Shown piece after piece: positions 7,405 through 17,800 of a stretch of 64,000 nt of DNA (the first letter of the stretch is position 1; each line of letters opens with the position of its first letter). Source of the DNA: Duganella alba (GTDB lineage Bacteria; Pseudomonadota; Gammaproteobacteria; Burkholderiales; Burkholderiaceae_D); NCBI RefSeq assembly GCF_009674495.1, contig NZ_WKJN01000013.1:62001-126000 (forward strand), written 5' to 3'. The translations under genes and the position numbers were made by a program. The notes under the pieces were generated by a model that was given only the letters and a program-made list of their open reading frames with translations, was not told the origin of the DNA and searched no databases.

Positions 7405-8763
7405 TTATTTATACTCCTTTTTCGTATTATTTGCAAATGGTGTGCGTGTTTCCTCGGTCAGCATGCCCATTACATACTTCAATACCAGCGTGGTGCCGGT
7501 GGTGCTTTGAGTCGTCGATGCGTGCGCCAGCATGCCGTTGTTGTAGCTGATTTCCGTGTCGCTGATGCTGTCTTCGCTGACGTGCTTGAAATAATAGTTT
7601 TGCGATTGCTTGCTGTTATCCAGCGCAAGCGACGCATCGGCCGACAGCGGCTCATGGAAGCTGGCTTCCAGGTGCGCGTGCTGCTTCTGCGAGATCGAAC
7701 GGTTGCCATGGCCGTAATCGTTGATGCCGGTGTCCTGCGACACCTGGTAGGCAAACGTGTCGACCTCGTTCTGCCGCATCGGATTGGACGCCACTGGCGT
7801 GTCGGTCATGGACGCGCTGAAATCGGGCAGTCCCGTCAGGATGGCGTGATCGGTTTCCGACAGATTGACCGGCCGCGTGGAGAACGCCGTGGCCGTCGTG
7901 CCGGCGCCGATCATCTGCTTGAAGGCGGCTTTGAACGTGGCCAATGTGCCTGCATTGGCATGGCCATGAACACCGGCTTCATCAAACTGCTTGAGATAGG
8001 CATCCATGCCGGCCTTGCGCTGCTGGGCATTGCCGATGGCGGCCAGTTGGCGCAGATCGACAGCGATGTTGACCTTGCCGTCCGGTCCATCGCTGCTGAA
8101 CGAGCGCGTCTTGTCATCGGCATGGAAACTCTGCGTTTGCACCGCAACGCTGCCGTTTTGCACTGTCGCCTGCAGGTCGATGGACGACAGCAGGCTATGG
8201 TCATATTGCAGCAGGCCGCTGAAATCCAGCTTTGACGCGTCCGTCATGCCGTCGATCGCGTTCTGGAAGCCATCGGCAAGTCTGGACAGGGCGTTGCGTT
8301 CCGCCACGCTGAGTTTGCCGCTGCTCTTGATCTCCAGCGCCAGGCTGTCGCCGGTGCTTTCCAGGCTCACTTTGACGGTGACGCTATCGGCCAGCGTGAT
8401 GTTCAAGCTGATGCGATAGGCAGTCTGGGCGCCGGAGCCTGATCGCGATACCGATTGCGAGAAATTGCCCGGATCGGTGCCCAGACGTTGCAGCGCGGCC
8501 GCGCCCAGGCCATCGAAGCGGGAAAAAATGGAAGGCGATCCATAGTTGATCGTCATCAGCGAGGTGATCGGATCGCTGGATCTGGTTTTCCAGACCGGCG
8601 GGCTGATCACGGGTGGTTGCATGCTTGGCAGGCTGCCACCGGCCGCGACAGCCGCCGCCTGAATGGATGGATCGGTAGCGGCGGGAGCAGTCGATTGCTC
8701 CTGCACCTTCCGTACTGGTGACGCCAGGATCAGGCTACTGCTGACGGAAGAGATGGTGGCCAT
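7405..8763 (-). CDS. Conserved hypothetical protein, 452 aa
   Basis: I do not recognise this family. The protein is Ser/Thr/Ala-rich, without a signal peptide or membrane segment. Its N-terminal about 75 residues are low complexity (SSVSSSLILASP, then a Pro-rich SMQPPVISPPVW). A more structured middle follows (AYRISLNITLADSVTVKVSLES, LSVAERNALSRLADGFQNAIDG), then a C-terminal part with SETDHAILTGLPDF and KHAHLEASFHEPL-like segments. No catalytic motif stands out. The ATG at 8763 has no strong Shine-Dalgarno. It precedes the antitoxin-toxin genes by 18 bp and may share their transcript. Confidence 0.6.
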   Translation of the reverse strand: MATISSVSSSLILASPVRKVQEQSTAPAATDPSIQAAAVAAGGSLPSMQPPVISPPVWKTRSSDPITSLMTINYGSPSIFSRFDGLGAAALQRLGTDPGNFSQSVSRSGSGAQTAYRISLNITLADSVTVKVSLESTGDSLALEIKSSGKLSVAERNALSRLADGFQNAIDGMTDASKLDFSGLLQYDHSLLSSIDLQATVQNGSVAVQTQSFHADDKTRSFSSDGPDGKVNIAVDLRQLAAIGNAQQRKAGMDAYLKQFDEAGVHGHANAGTLATFKAAFKQMIGAGTTATAFSTRPVNLSETDHAILTGLPDFSASMTDTPVASNPMRQNEVDTFAYQVSQDTGINDYGHGNRSISQKQHAHLEASFHEPLSADASLALDNSKQSQNYYFKHVSEDSISDTEISYNNGMLAHASTTQSTTGTTLVLKYVMGMLTEETRTPFANNTKKEYK

Positions 8764-8845
8764 GGGAGCTTTATGACGATCGCAGGATTGCTACTGTTAG
8801 TAGCGTCATAATCTGTACAAATATTAAATCCATGGCCGCTTTTAG

Positions 8846-10540
8846 TTATAGCGGCTCGGCGTGCTCCACCAGCAGCTGCACCTTGGTGACGCCGTTGTAC
8901 TCGTTGGCGTCGAGGCGGAACGCCACCTTGGCGCGGTCGCCCAGCGAGTCGACATGGCCGAACCAGATGGCGTCGTAGCGTGAACCATTTTTCTCCAGCA
9001 GCAGCTTGAGATGGCGCTCCTTCAGGATGCGCTGGCTCACCACGCGGAATTCGTCGCAGAACACCGGCGGCGCGAATCCCTGGCCCCATACCTGGCCGGC
9101 CATCAGTTCGATGAAGCCGGTGGTGTAGTAGGCATCTTCCAGCGGGCCGTCGGTTTCGATCACGCGTTCCAGTTGCTGCTTGCTGAGCCATGCGCGGCCG
9201 ACCTCCTCGAAGGCCTCGGCGAAGGCGTCGAAGGCGTCGGCGCGCAGCGTCAGGCCGGCCGCCATGGCGTGGCCGCCGAATTTGTCGATCAGCGACGGCG
9301 CTTTTTTGTACACCAGGTCCAGCGCATCGCGCAGGTGGAAGCCGGGAATCGAGCGGCCGGAACCCTTGATCCAGCCATCGGCGCCGGGCGCGAAGGTGAT
9401 GGTCGGGCGGTAGAACTTTTCTTTCAGGCGCGAGGCGACGATGCCGATCACGCCCTGGTGCCAGGTGTCGTCGAACACGCAGATGGTGCTGCGCTCGGCC
9501 GGCTCGAAGGCGTCCAGGTGCAACAGGGCGGCGTCCTGCATGTCGGCCTCGATCTCGCGGCGTTTCAGGTTGATGTCGTTGAGCTGCTGCGCCAGTTCCC
9601 ATGCGCGGCCCTCGTCGTCGGTGATCAGGCATTCGATCCCCAGCGACATGTCTTCCAGCCGGCCGGCGGCGTTCAGGCGCGGTCCCAGCGCGAAGCCCAG
9701 GTCGAAGGGATTGGCGTTGCGCGCTTCGCGTCCCGCCACGCGGAACAGGGCCGCCACGCCGGCGTGCATGCGGCCGGCGCGCATGCGCTTCAGGCCTTGC
9801 GCCACCAGGATGCGGTTGTTGGCGTCCAGCCGCACCACGTCGGCCACGGTGCCGAGCGCCACCAGATCCAGCAGGTTGTCCAGCTTGGGCTGCGTCTGGG
9901 CGTCGAACACGCCGCGCTTGCGCAGCTCCGCGCGCAGCGCCAGCAGCACGTAGAACATCACGCCGACGCCGGCGATATGCTTGCTCGGGAAGCCGCATTC
10001 CGGCTGGTTGGGATTGACGATCACGCGCGCGGCCGGCAGGGTGTCGGCCGGCAGGTGGTGGTCGGTCACCACCACTTCGATGCCGCGCCGGTTGGCTTCC
10101 GCCACGCCGTCGATGCTGGCGATGCCGTTGTCGACGGTGATGATGATGTCCGGCTGCTTTTCGCGCGCGGTCAGCTCGACGATCTCCGGCGTCAGGCCGT
10201 AGCCGTACTCGAAGCGGTTCGGCACGATGAAGTCGATATTCGCCCCCATGGCGCGCAGGCCGCGCAGCGCCACGGCGCAGGCGGTGGCGCCATCGCAGTC
10301 GTAGTCGGCCACGATCACCATGCGCTTGTGGGCGGCGATGGAATCGGCCAGGAACACGGCGGCGGCGTCGATGTGCAGCAGGCCGGATGGCGGAATCATG
10401 GCCGCCAGCTCGCTGGACAGGTCTTTGACATCGGTCAGGCCGCGCGCCGCGTACAGGCGCGCCAGCACGGGGTGGATGCCGTTCTGGCGCAGCATTTCTG
10501 ATTCGCGGAACGGGAAGGAGCGGGTGGCGATGCGGGTCAT
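8846..10540 (-). CDS. recJ: Single-stranded-DNA-specific 5'-3' exonuclease RecJ
   Basis: A 564-aa cytosolic nuclease of normal RecJ length. The DHH-family active site is visible as ADYDCDGATA (Asp79, Asp81, Asp83), TVDNGIAS, and VTDHHLP (Asp160-His161-His162), followed by the DHHA1 domain with GGHAMAAGLTL. RecJ degrades single-stranded DNA in recombination and repair, with RecF-pathway and mismatch-repair partners. The start at 10540 fits the family N-terminus (MTRIATRSFPF). A longer upstream frame exists only because of overlap with the preceding gene. The ATG overlaps that gene's TGA as ATGA, so the two are cotranscribed. Confidence 0.95.
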   Translation of the reverse strand: MTRIATRSFPFRESEMLRQNGIHPVLARLYAARGLTDVKDLSSELAAMIPPSGLLHIDAAAVFLADSIAAHKRMVIVADYDCDGATACAVALRGLRAMGANIDFIVPNRFEYGYGLTPEIVELTAREKQPDIIITVDNGIASIDGVAEANRRGIEVVVTDHHLPADTLPAARVIVNPNQPECGFPSKHIAGVGVMFYVLLALRAELRKRGVFDAQTQPKLDNLLDLVALGTVADVVRLDANNRILVAQGLKRMRAGRMHAGVAALFRVAGREARNANPFDLGFALGPRLNAAGRLEDMSLGIECLITDDEGRAWELAQQLNDINLKRREIEADMQDAALLHLDAFEPAERSTICVFDDTWHQGVIGIVASRLKEKFYRPTITFAPGADGWIKGSGRSIPGFHLRDALDLVYKKAPSLIDKFGGHAMAAGLTLRADAFDAFAEAFEEVGRAWLSKQQLERVIETDGPLEDAYYTTGFIELMAGQVWGQGFAPPVFCDEFRVVSQRILKERHLKLLLEKNGSRYDAIWFGHVDSLGDRAKVAFRLDANEYNGVTKVQLLVEHAEPL

Positions 10541-11562
10541 GGTTGCTTCAACAGGGAATTCAGGGAAGGCTGGCGCCAGAACTTGCGCTGCGCCAGTTTG
10601 CTGCTGGTGACGGTGGTGGTGCCGAAGCGGTGGCTGAGCACCAGCTTGACGCTGCCGATGCGGCCGTCCTTCAGCGCCGCCAGCAGCGGCGCAAACCATT
10701 CCTGCTCGATGCGCTGCATGCGCGCCAGCCAGTCGGCCCAGTCGCCCACCTGCGCCGGCGCGATCAGGTCGGCCAGCATGACGGCGCCCGGTTTGGCGAT
10801 CAACTGCTGCGCGGTCGGCGCGCGCAGGTCCGGCGCCGCCAAAGCCGCCATCCATGCGGTGCCGCCACCGATGGCGACCTGGCCGCTCGGCGCGGCCGGA
10901 CCTGCGCCGCCCCACAGCCAGCAGGAGTTGACCGCCTGCAGGCCGCGCGCCTGGCGCGCTTCGTTGATCGGATGTTCATGCCACAGCATCTGGATTTCGT
11001 TTTGCAGCTTGCGGAAGGCGCGTGCGTGGTCGCCTTCCGGCAGCCAGTCGCCCATGCTCTGGGTGGTGGCGGCGTCCGGCGAGGCGGTATCCAGCGCCGC
11101 CCAGTCGTCGGCGCGCATGAACCACAGGCCCGGCGCGCCGTGCAGCAGCGGTTGGCCGATGTCGTCGAAATACGGCCGGGCGATGTCGTACAGGCCGCGC
11201 GAGTCGGCCTCGCTCAATTGCAGGTTGCGCAGGTCGGTCAGCAGGAAATGGGTACGCGAGATCTGCACGTAAGCCGGCTGCAGCATGAACCAGTGGCCTT
11301 GCTCGGCTTCCCTGTGCAGGCCGCAGCCGCGCATGCAGGCGGTGGCCAGCGGCGCGCCGGCGCCATTGCCGAGGCCGAGCGCCCGGGTCAGCCAGGCTTC
11401 GTGCGGCAGCACGCGGGCGTTATTGTCGAACAAACTATATTCCAACGCGCTGTGACGGGACAACAACGTTGCCAGCGCCGGGGTCTTGAGCGCGCGCAGC
11501 AGGTCTTTGGCCAGCTCCGGCGGAGGCAGGGCAAAGGGTAAGGCAAGGGTAATTTCGGTCAT
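10537..11562 (-). CDS. Conserved protein of unknown function encoded upstream of recJ
   Basis: A 341-aa soluble protein when started at the ATG at 11562; a TTG six codons upstream is the alternative. It has a run of conserved-looking Trp/His/Arg motifs (CMRGCGLHREAEQGHWFMLQPAYVQI, LQNEIQMLWHEHPINEARQARG, AVNSCWLWGGAG) and a C-terminal LVLSHRFGTTTVTSSKLAQRKFWR. This resembles a betaproteobacterial COG4255-type family with no known biochemical role. Its stop overlaps the recJ start. A nucleotide- or phosphate-related enzyme fold is possible but I cannot show it. Confidence 0.65.
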   Translation of the reverse strand: MTEITLALPFALPPPELAKDLLRALKTPALATLLSRHSALEYSLFDNNARVLPHEAWLTRALGLGNGAGAPLATACMRGCGLHREAEQGHWFMLQPAYVQISRTHFLLTDLRNLQLSEADSRGLYDIARPYFDDIGQPLLHGAPGLWFMRADDWAALDTASPDAATTQSMGDWLPEGDHARAFRKLQNEIQMLWHEHPINEARQARGLQAVNSCWLWGGAGPAAPSGQVAIGGGTAWMAALAAPDLRAPTAQQLIAKPGAVMLADLIAPAQVGDWADWLARMQRIEQEWFAPLLAALKDGRIGSVKLVLSHRFGTTTVTSSKLAQRKFWRQPSLNSLLKQP

Positions 11563-11675
11563 CCCGAGATTGTAGGGCAAAGCGCGGTTTGTTGAATTAA
11601 TTCTTTAAAGCAATAACAATTTCAAAAAAACCACAGGAGTAGGAAAAAATTTAATTATTGTAAGTAAATGTTCGC

Positions 11676-11681
11676 TATAAT
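11676..11681 (+). promoter_or_regulatory. Candidate -10 element upstream of the giant repeat protein gene
   Basis: A perfect TATAAT lies in an AT-rich stretch (11640-11690) that contrasts with the surrounding GC-rich DNA. No good -35 hexamer sits at 16-18 bp; TTAATT and TTATTG are the nearest candidates. The leader to the ATG at 11825 would be about 135 nt. The assignment rests on the hexamer and base composition only. Confidence 0.35.
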
Positions 11682-11824
11682 TGCGACAACTTAGATGCAC
11701 ACAAGGTATCACTTAAACCCCGTGATCACCAAATTCCTGCTTTACCTGCCACTGCCTACCCAATCAGCGTAGCCGCCGTGTCTGCCAGATTTATAACTCC
11801 AAAAACTATCTTTGAAGGCCTTGT

Positions 11825-14800
11825 ATGAGCTCGCTTAGTCTCGCAACCACTATTCACATCTGTGAAGATACTAATGGTACTTTCGATATCCGCGACCTGC
11901 TGGCCAGCGCCGGCTACACTGCTAGCACCACGCTGAAAATCAACGGCATGTCGGTGACCATGCCCGATCACACGGTCGTCAATACCGACACGCCGCTGAT
12001 CGGCAAGGTGGACGCCGACACCATCTACGTGCGTCCGGGCCAGTGGGCAGAAAACTACAACGGCACGTTTTCCACCTTCGAATTTGTACTGGACCAGGGC
12101 AAGGGCGTCTCGAACAACATAACCCTCACCGTGACGGTGGTGGTGGACCCGGTCAACGACGCGCCGACCGGCGCCGACAAGACCTTCAACCTGAATGACG
12201 GCCATGCGGTGGTGCTGGCGCAGAGCGACTTCGGCTTTGTCGACAAGGTCGAGCACGACGCCTTCCAGTCGGTGATCATCACCACGCTGCCGACCGCCGG
12301 CAAACTGACGCTGAACGGCGCGGCCGTGGCCGTGGGCGCGGAAATCTCCGCCGCCGACATCGCCGCCGGCAAGCTGGCCTTCGAGCCGAGCCAGAGCACT
12401 TCGGGCAGCTTCGACGTCGGCTTCAAGGTGCGCGACGCGGGCGGCCTGGTCGGCTGCGGCGCGGCCGACACCAGCGCCACGCCGAACTACCTGACCTTCA
12501 AGGTGCCGCAGGCGCACCTGGGCGATTTCGTCTGGGAAGACAGCAACGGCAACGGCGTGCAGGACAGCGGCGAAGCCGGCCTGGCCGGCGTGACCGTGCA
12601 GCTGAAGGACGCCGGCGGCCAGGTGGTCGCCACCACCAAGACCGACGCCTCGGGCGCCTACCACTTCGACGTTGACGCCGGCACCTATTCGGTGACCGTG
12701 CAGCCGCCGTCCGGTTTTGTCGCCACCCAGCAGGGCCAGGGCGGCAACAACGCCGTCGACAGCGACATCAACGCCGCCGGCAGCACCGCGCAGATCGCGC
12801 TGGCGCCGGGCGAAACCAACAACAAGGCCGACGCCGGCCTGTACCGTCCGGTATCGCTGGGCGACACCGTCTGGTACGACAGCAACCGCAACGGCGTGCA
12901 GGACGCTGGCGAAGCCGGCGTGGCCGGCGTCAAGGTCACCCTGCTGGACGCCAGCGGCAATCCGGTCGCCGGCGCCACCGCCACCACCGACGCCAGCGGC
13001 CACTACCAGTTCAGCAACCTGAAACCGGGCGCCTACAGCGTGCAGTTCGACCAGACCACGCTGCCGGCCAACTACCTGTTCACCGCGCAGGGCCAGGGCG
13101 GCGACGCCACCAAGGATTCGGACGCCGACGTCGGCACCGGCAAGACCGCGCAAGTGACGCTGAACTCGGGCGACAGCAACCAGCACCTGGACGCCGGCAT
13201 CGTCATCAAGCAGGCCACCATTGGCGACCGCGTGTGGGAAGACAGCAACGGCAACGGCGTGCAGGATGCTGGCGAACAGGGCATTGACGGCGTGCAGGTC
13301 GCGCTGAAGGACGGCAGCGGCAACGTGGTCAGCACCGTTACCACCCACGACGGCGGCCAGTACAGCTTTACCGTCGATCCGGGCACCTATTCGGTGTCGG
13401 TGACGGCGCCAAACGGCTACCTCGCCACCGCCGCCGGCAAGGGCGGCGACAGCGCCGTCGACAGCGATATCGATGCCAGCGGCAACACCAGCGCCATCAC
13501 GCTGACGCCGGGCCAGGTCAAGACCGACGTCGACGCCGGCTTCTACCGTCCGGCCTCGCTGGGCGACAAGGTCTGGCTGGACGCCAACCGCAACGGCGTG
13601 CAGGACGCAGGCGAAGCCGGCGTGGCCGGCGTCAAGGTCATCCTGCTCGATGCCGCCGGCAATCCGACCGGCATCACCGCCACCACCGATGCCAGCGGTA
13701 ATTACAGCTTCAACGGCCTCAAGCCAGGCACCTACAGCGTGCAGTTCGACAAGGGCAGCCTGCCGGCCAACTACGTCTTCACCAACCCGGGCCAGGGCGC
13801 TGCCGATACCGGCTCGGACGCCGATGTCAGCACCGGCAAGACCGGCCAGGTGACGCTCAACTCGGGCGACAACAACCATGACCTGGACGCCGGCATCGTC
13901 GTCGTCCAGGCCACCGTGGGCAACCGCGTGTGGGAGGACAGCAACGGCAACGGTGTGCAGGATGCGGGCGAGCAGGGCGTCGATGGCGCCACCGTGTCGC
14001 TGAAGGACGCCGGCGGCAACGTGGTCAGCACCGTGGTCACCCATGACGGCGGCCAGTACAGCTTTACCGTCGATCCGGGCACCTATACCGTGTCGGTCGC
14101 GCCACCATCGGGCTATGTGTTCACCGGCGCAGGCCAGGGTGGCAATGGCGCGCTGGACAGCGACGTCAACGCCAGCGGCGACGCCAAAGTCACCGTGGCC
14201 TCGGGCGATGTCAACAACGATATTGATGCAGGCATCTACCGCCCGGCCTCGTTGAGCCAGGTCGTCTGGTTCGACGCCGACCGTGACGGCCGCCTGGACA
14301 ACGGCGAAGCCGGCGCCGCCGGCGTCAAGGTCATCCTGCTGGACGCCAACGGCGTTGCCGTGCCCGGCGCCACCGCAGTCACCGATGCGGACGGCCACTA
14401 CCAGTTCACCAACCTCAAGCCAGGCACGTATAGCGTGCAGTTCGACAAGAGCAGCCTGCCGGCCGGCTACGACTTCACCTCGGCCGCCCAGGGCGGTCCT
14501 GGCGGCGCGGGTTCGGACGCCGACACCGGCACCGGCAAGACCGCGCAGGTGACGCTGGCTTCGGGCCAGGACCTGACGCTGCGCGCCGGCCTGGTGGTGC
14601 AGCAAGCAACGCTGGGCGACCGCGTGTGGGAAGACACCAATGGCAACGGCGTGCAGGACAGCGGCGAAGCGGGCATCGTCGGCGTCAAGGTCGACCTGAA
14701 GGACGAAAGCGGCAACATCGTCAAGACCACCACCACCGGCGCCGACGGCAAGTACAGCTTCACCGTCGATCCCGGCAAGTACACGGTCTCGGTCACGGCA

Positions 14801-17800
14801 CCGGCCGGCATGACCGCCACCGACCAGCACAAGGGTGCGGACGGCATCGACAGCGACATCAACGCCAGCGGCCAGAGCGATGTCATCACGCTGACCGCCG
14901 GCCAGACCAACAACAACGTCGACGCCGGCTTCTACAAGGGCGCGACGCTGGGCGACAAGGTCTGGCTGGACGCCAACCAGAACGGCGTGCAGGATGCCGG
15001 CGAAACCGGCGTGGCCAACGTCAATGTGATCCTGCTGGACGCCGCCGGCAATCCGACCGGCGCCACGGCCACCACCGACGCCAACGGCAACTACAGCTTC
15101 ACCAACCTGAAGCCGGGCACCTACAGCGTGCAGTTCGACAAAGGCAGCCTGCCGGCCAACTACGTGTTCACCGGCGCCGACCTGGGCGGCAACGATGCCA
15201 AGGATTCGGACGCCAACGTCAGCACCGGCAAGACCGCGCAAGTCACGCTGACCTCGGGTCAGGTCTATAGCGACCTGGACGCCGGCATCGCTGCCGCGCC
15301 GGCCTCGCTGGGCGACAAGGTCTGGCTGGACGCCAACCGCAATGGCGTACAGGACGCTGGCGAAACCGGCGTGGCCGGCGTCAAGGTCATCCTGCTGGAC
15401 GCATCGGGCAACCCGACCGGCGCCACCGCCACCACGGACGCCAACGGCAACTACAACTTCACCAACCTGAAGCCTGGCACTTACAGCGTGCAGTTCGACA
15501 AGGGCAGCCTGCCGGCCAACTACACCTTCACCACGGCCGGCCAGGGCGCTGCCGATACCGGCTCGGACGCCGATGTCAGCACCGGCAAGACCGGCCAGGT
15601 GACGCTGGGCGCAGGCGAAAACAACCATGACCTGGACGCCGGCATCGTCGTCGTGCAGGCCACCGTGGGCAACCGTGTGTGGGAAGACAGCAACGGCAAC
15701 GGCGTGCAGGATGCGGGCGAGAAGGGCGTCGATGGCGCCACCGTCTCGCTGAAGGACGCCGGCGGCAATGTGGTCGGCACCGTGGTCACCCATGACGGCG
15801 GCCAGTACAGCTTTACCGTCGATCCGGGCACCTACACCGTGTCGGTGGCGCCGCCATCGGGCTACGTGTTCACCGGCGCAGGCCAGGGCGGCAATGGCGC
15901 GCTGGACAGCGATGTCAACGCCACCGGCGATGCCAAGGTCACGCTGGCTGCGGGCAGCGTCAACAACGACATCGATGCCGGCATCTACCGCCCGGCCTCG
16001 TTGAGCCAGGTCGTCTGGTTCGACGCCGACCGTGATGGCCGCCTGGACAACGGCGAAACCGGCGCCGCCGGCGTCAAGGTTATCCTGCTGGACGCCAACG
16101 GCGTTGCCGTGCCGGGCGCCACCGCCACTACCGATGCGGCCGGTCACTACCAGTTCACCAACCTCAAGCCAGGCACGTATAGCGTGCAGTTCGACAAGAG
16201 CAGCCTGCCGGCCGGCTACGACTTCACCTCGGTGGCCCAAGGCGGTCCTGGCGGTGCGGGTTCGGACGCCGACACCGGCACCGGCAAGACCGCGCAGGTG
16301 ACGCTGGCTTCGGGCCAGGACCTGACGCTGCGCGCCGGCCTGGTGATCCAGCAGGCCACGCTGGGCGACCGCGTGTGGGAAGACAGCAATGGCAACGGCG
16401 TGCAGGACAGCGGCGAAGCGGGCATCGTCGGCGTCAAGGTCGACCTGAAGGACGCAAGCGGCAATATCGTCAAGACCACCACCACCGGCGCCGACGGCAA
16501 ATACAGCTTCACCGTCGATCCCGGCAAGTACACGGTCTCGGTCACGGCACCAACCGGCATGACCGCCACCGACCAGCACAAGGGTGCGGATGGCATCGAC
16601 AGCGACATCAACGCCAGCGGCCAGAGCGATGTCATCACGCTGACCGCCGGCCAGACCAACAACAACGTCGATGCCGGTTTCTACAAGGGCGCGACGCTGG
16701 GCGATAAAGTCTGGATGGACACCAACAAGAACGGCGTGCAGGATGCCGGCGAAACCGGCGTGGCCGGCGTCAAGGTGATCCTGCTGGACGCCGCCGGCAA
16801 TCCGACCGGCGCCACCGCCACCACCGACGCCACCGGCAACTACAGCTTCACCAACCTGAAGCCGGGTACCTACAGCGTGCAGTTCGACAAGGGCAGCCTG
16901 CCGGCCAACTACGTGTTCACCGGCGCCGACCTGGGCGGCAACGACGCCAAGGATTCGGACGCCAACGTCAGCACCGGCAAGACCGCGCAGGTCAAGCTGA
17001 CCTCCGGCCAGGTGTATAACGACCTGGACGCCGGCATCGTCGCCGTCCCGGCCAAGCTGGGCGACCTGGTGTTCGAGGACAAGAACGGCAACGGCGTGCA
17101 GGATGCGGGCGAAGCCGGTATCGGTGGTGTCAGCGTGCAGCTCAAGGACGCCACCGGCAAGGTGGTGCAGACCACCACCACCGGCGCCGACGGCAAGTAC
17201 AGCTTCACCGCCGATCCGGGCACCTACACCGTGTCCGTCACCGCGCCGAAGGACTACTACTTCACCGGCAAGGATGTGGGCGCCGACGACGCCATCGACA
17301 GCGACTTCAGCACCACCGGCCAGAGCGGCAGCATCGTGCTCAAGGCTGGCGACGTCAACACCACCGTGGATGCCGGCCTGTACAAGCTGGGCAGCATCGG
17401 CGACCGCGTCTGGCTGGACAGCAACAAGAACGGCCTGCAGGACAAGGACGAATGCGGCGTCTGCGGCGTCAAGGTCACGCTGCTGGATGCGGATGGCAAG
17501 CAGGTCGGCGCCAGCGTCACCACCGACGCCGACGGCAACTACAGCTTCGGCAACCTGAAGCCGGGCAACTACACCGTGGTGTTCGACAAGGCATCGCTGC
17601 CGGAAGGCATGAGCTTCACCACCGCCAACGTCGGCAGCAACGACACCATCGATTCCGACGTCAGCGCCGCCGGCGTGTCGCACGTGGTCAAGCTGACCTC
17701 GGGCCAGGCCGACAAGACGGTCGACGCCGGCGTGCTGGCCGCCGCCACCATCGGCGACCGCGTGTGGATCGACAAGAACGCCAACGGCATCCAGGATGAC

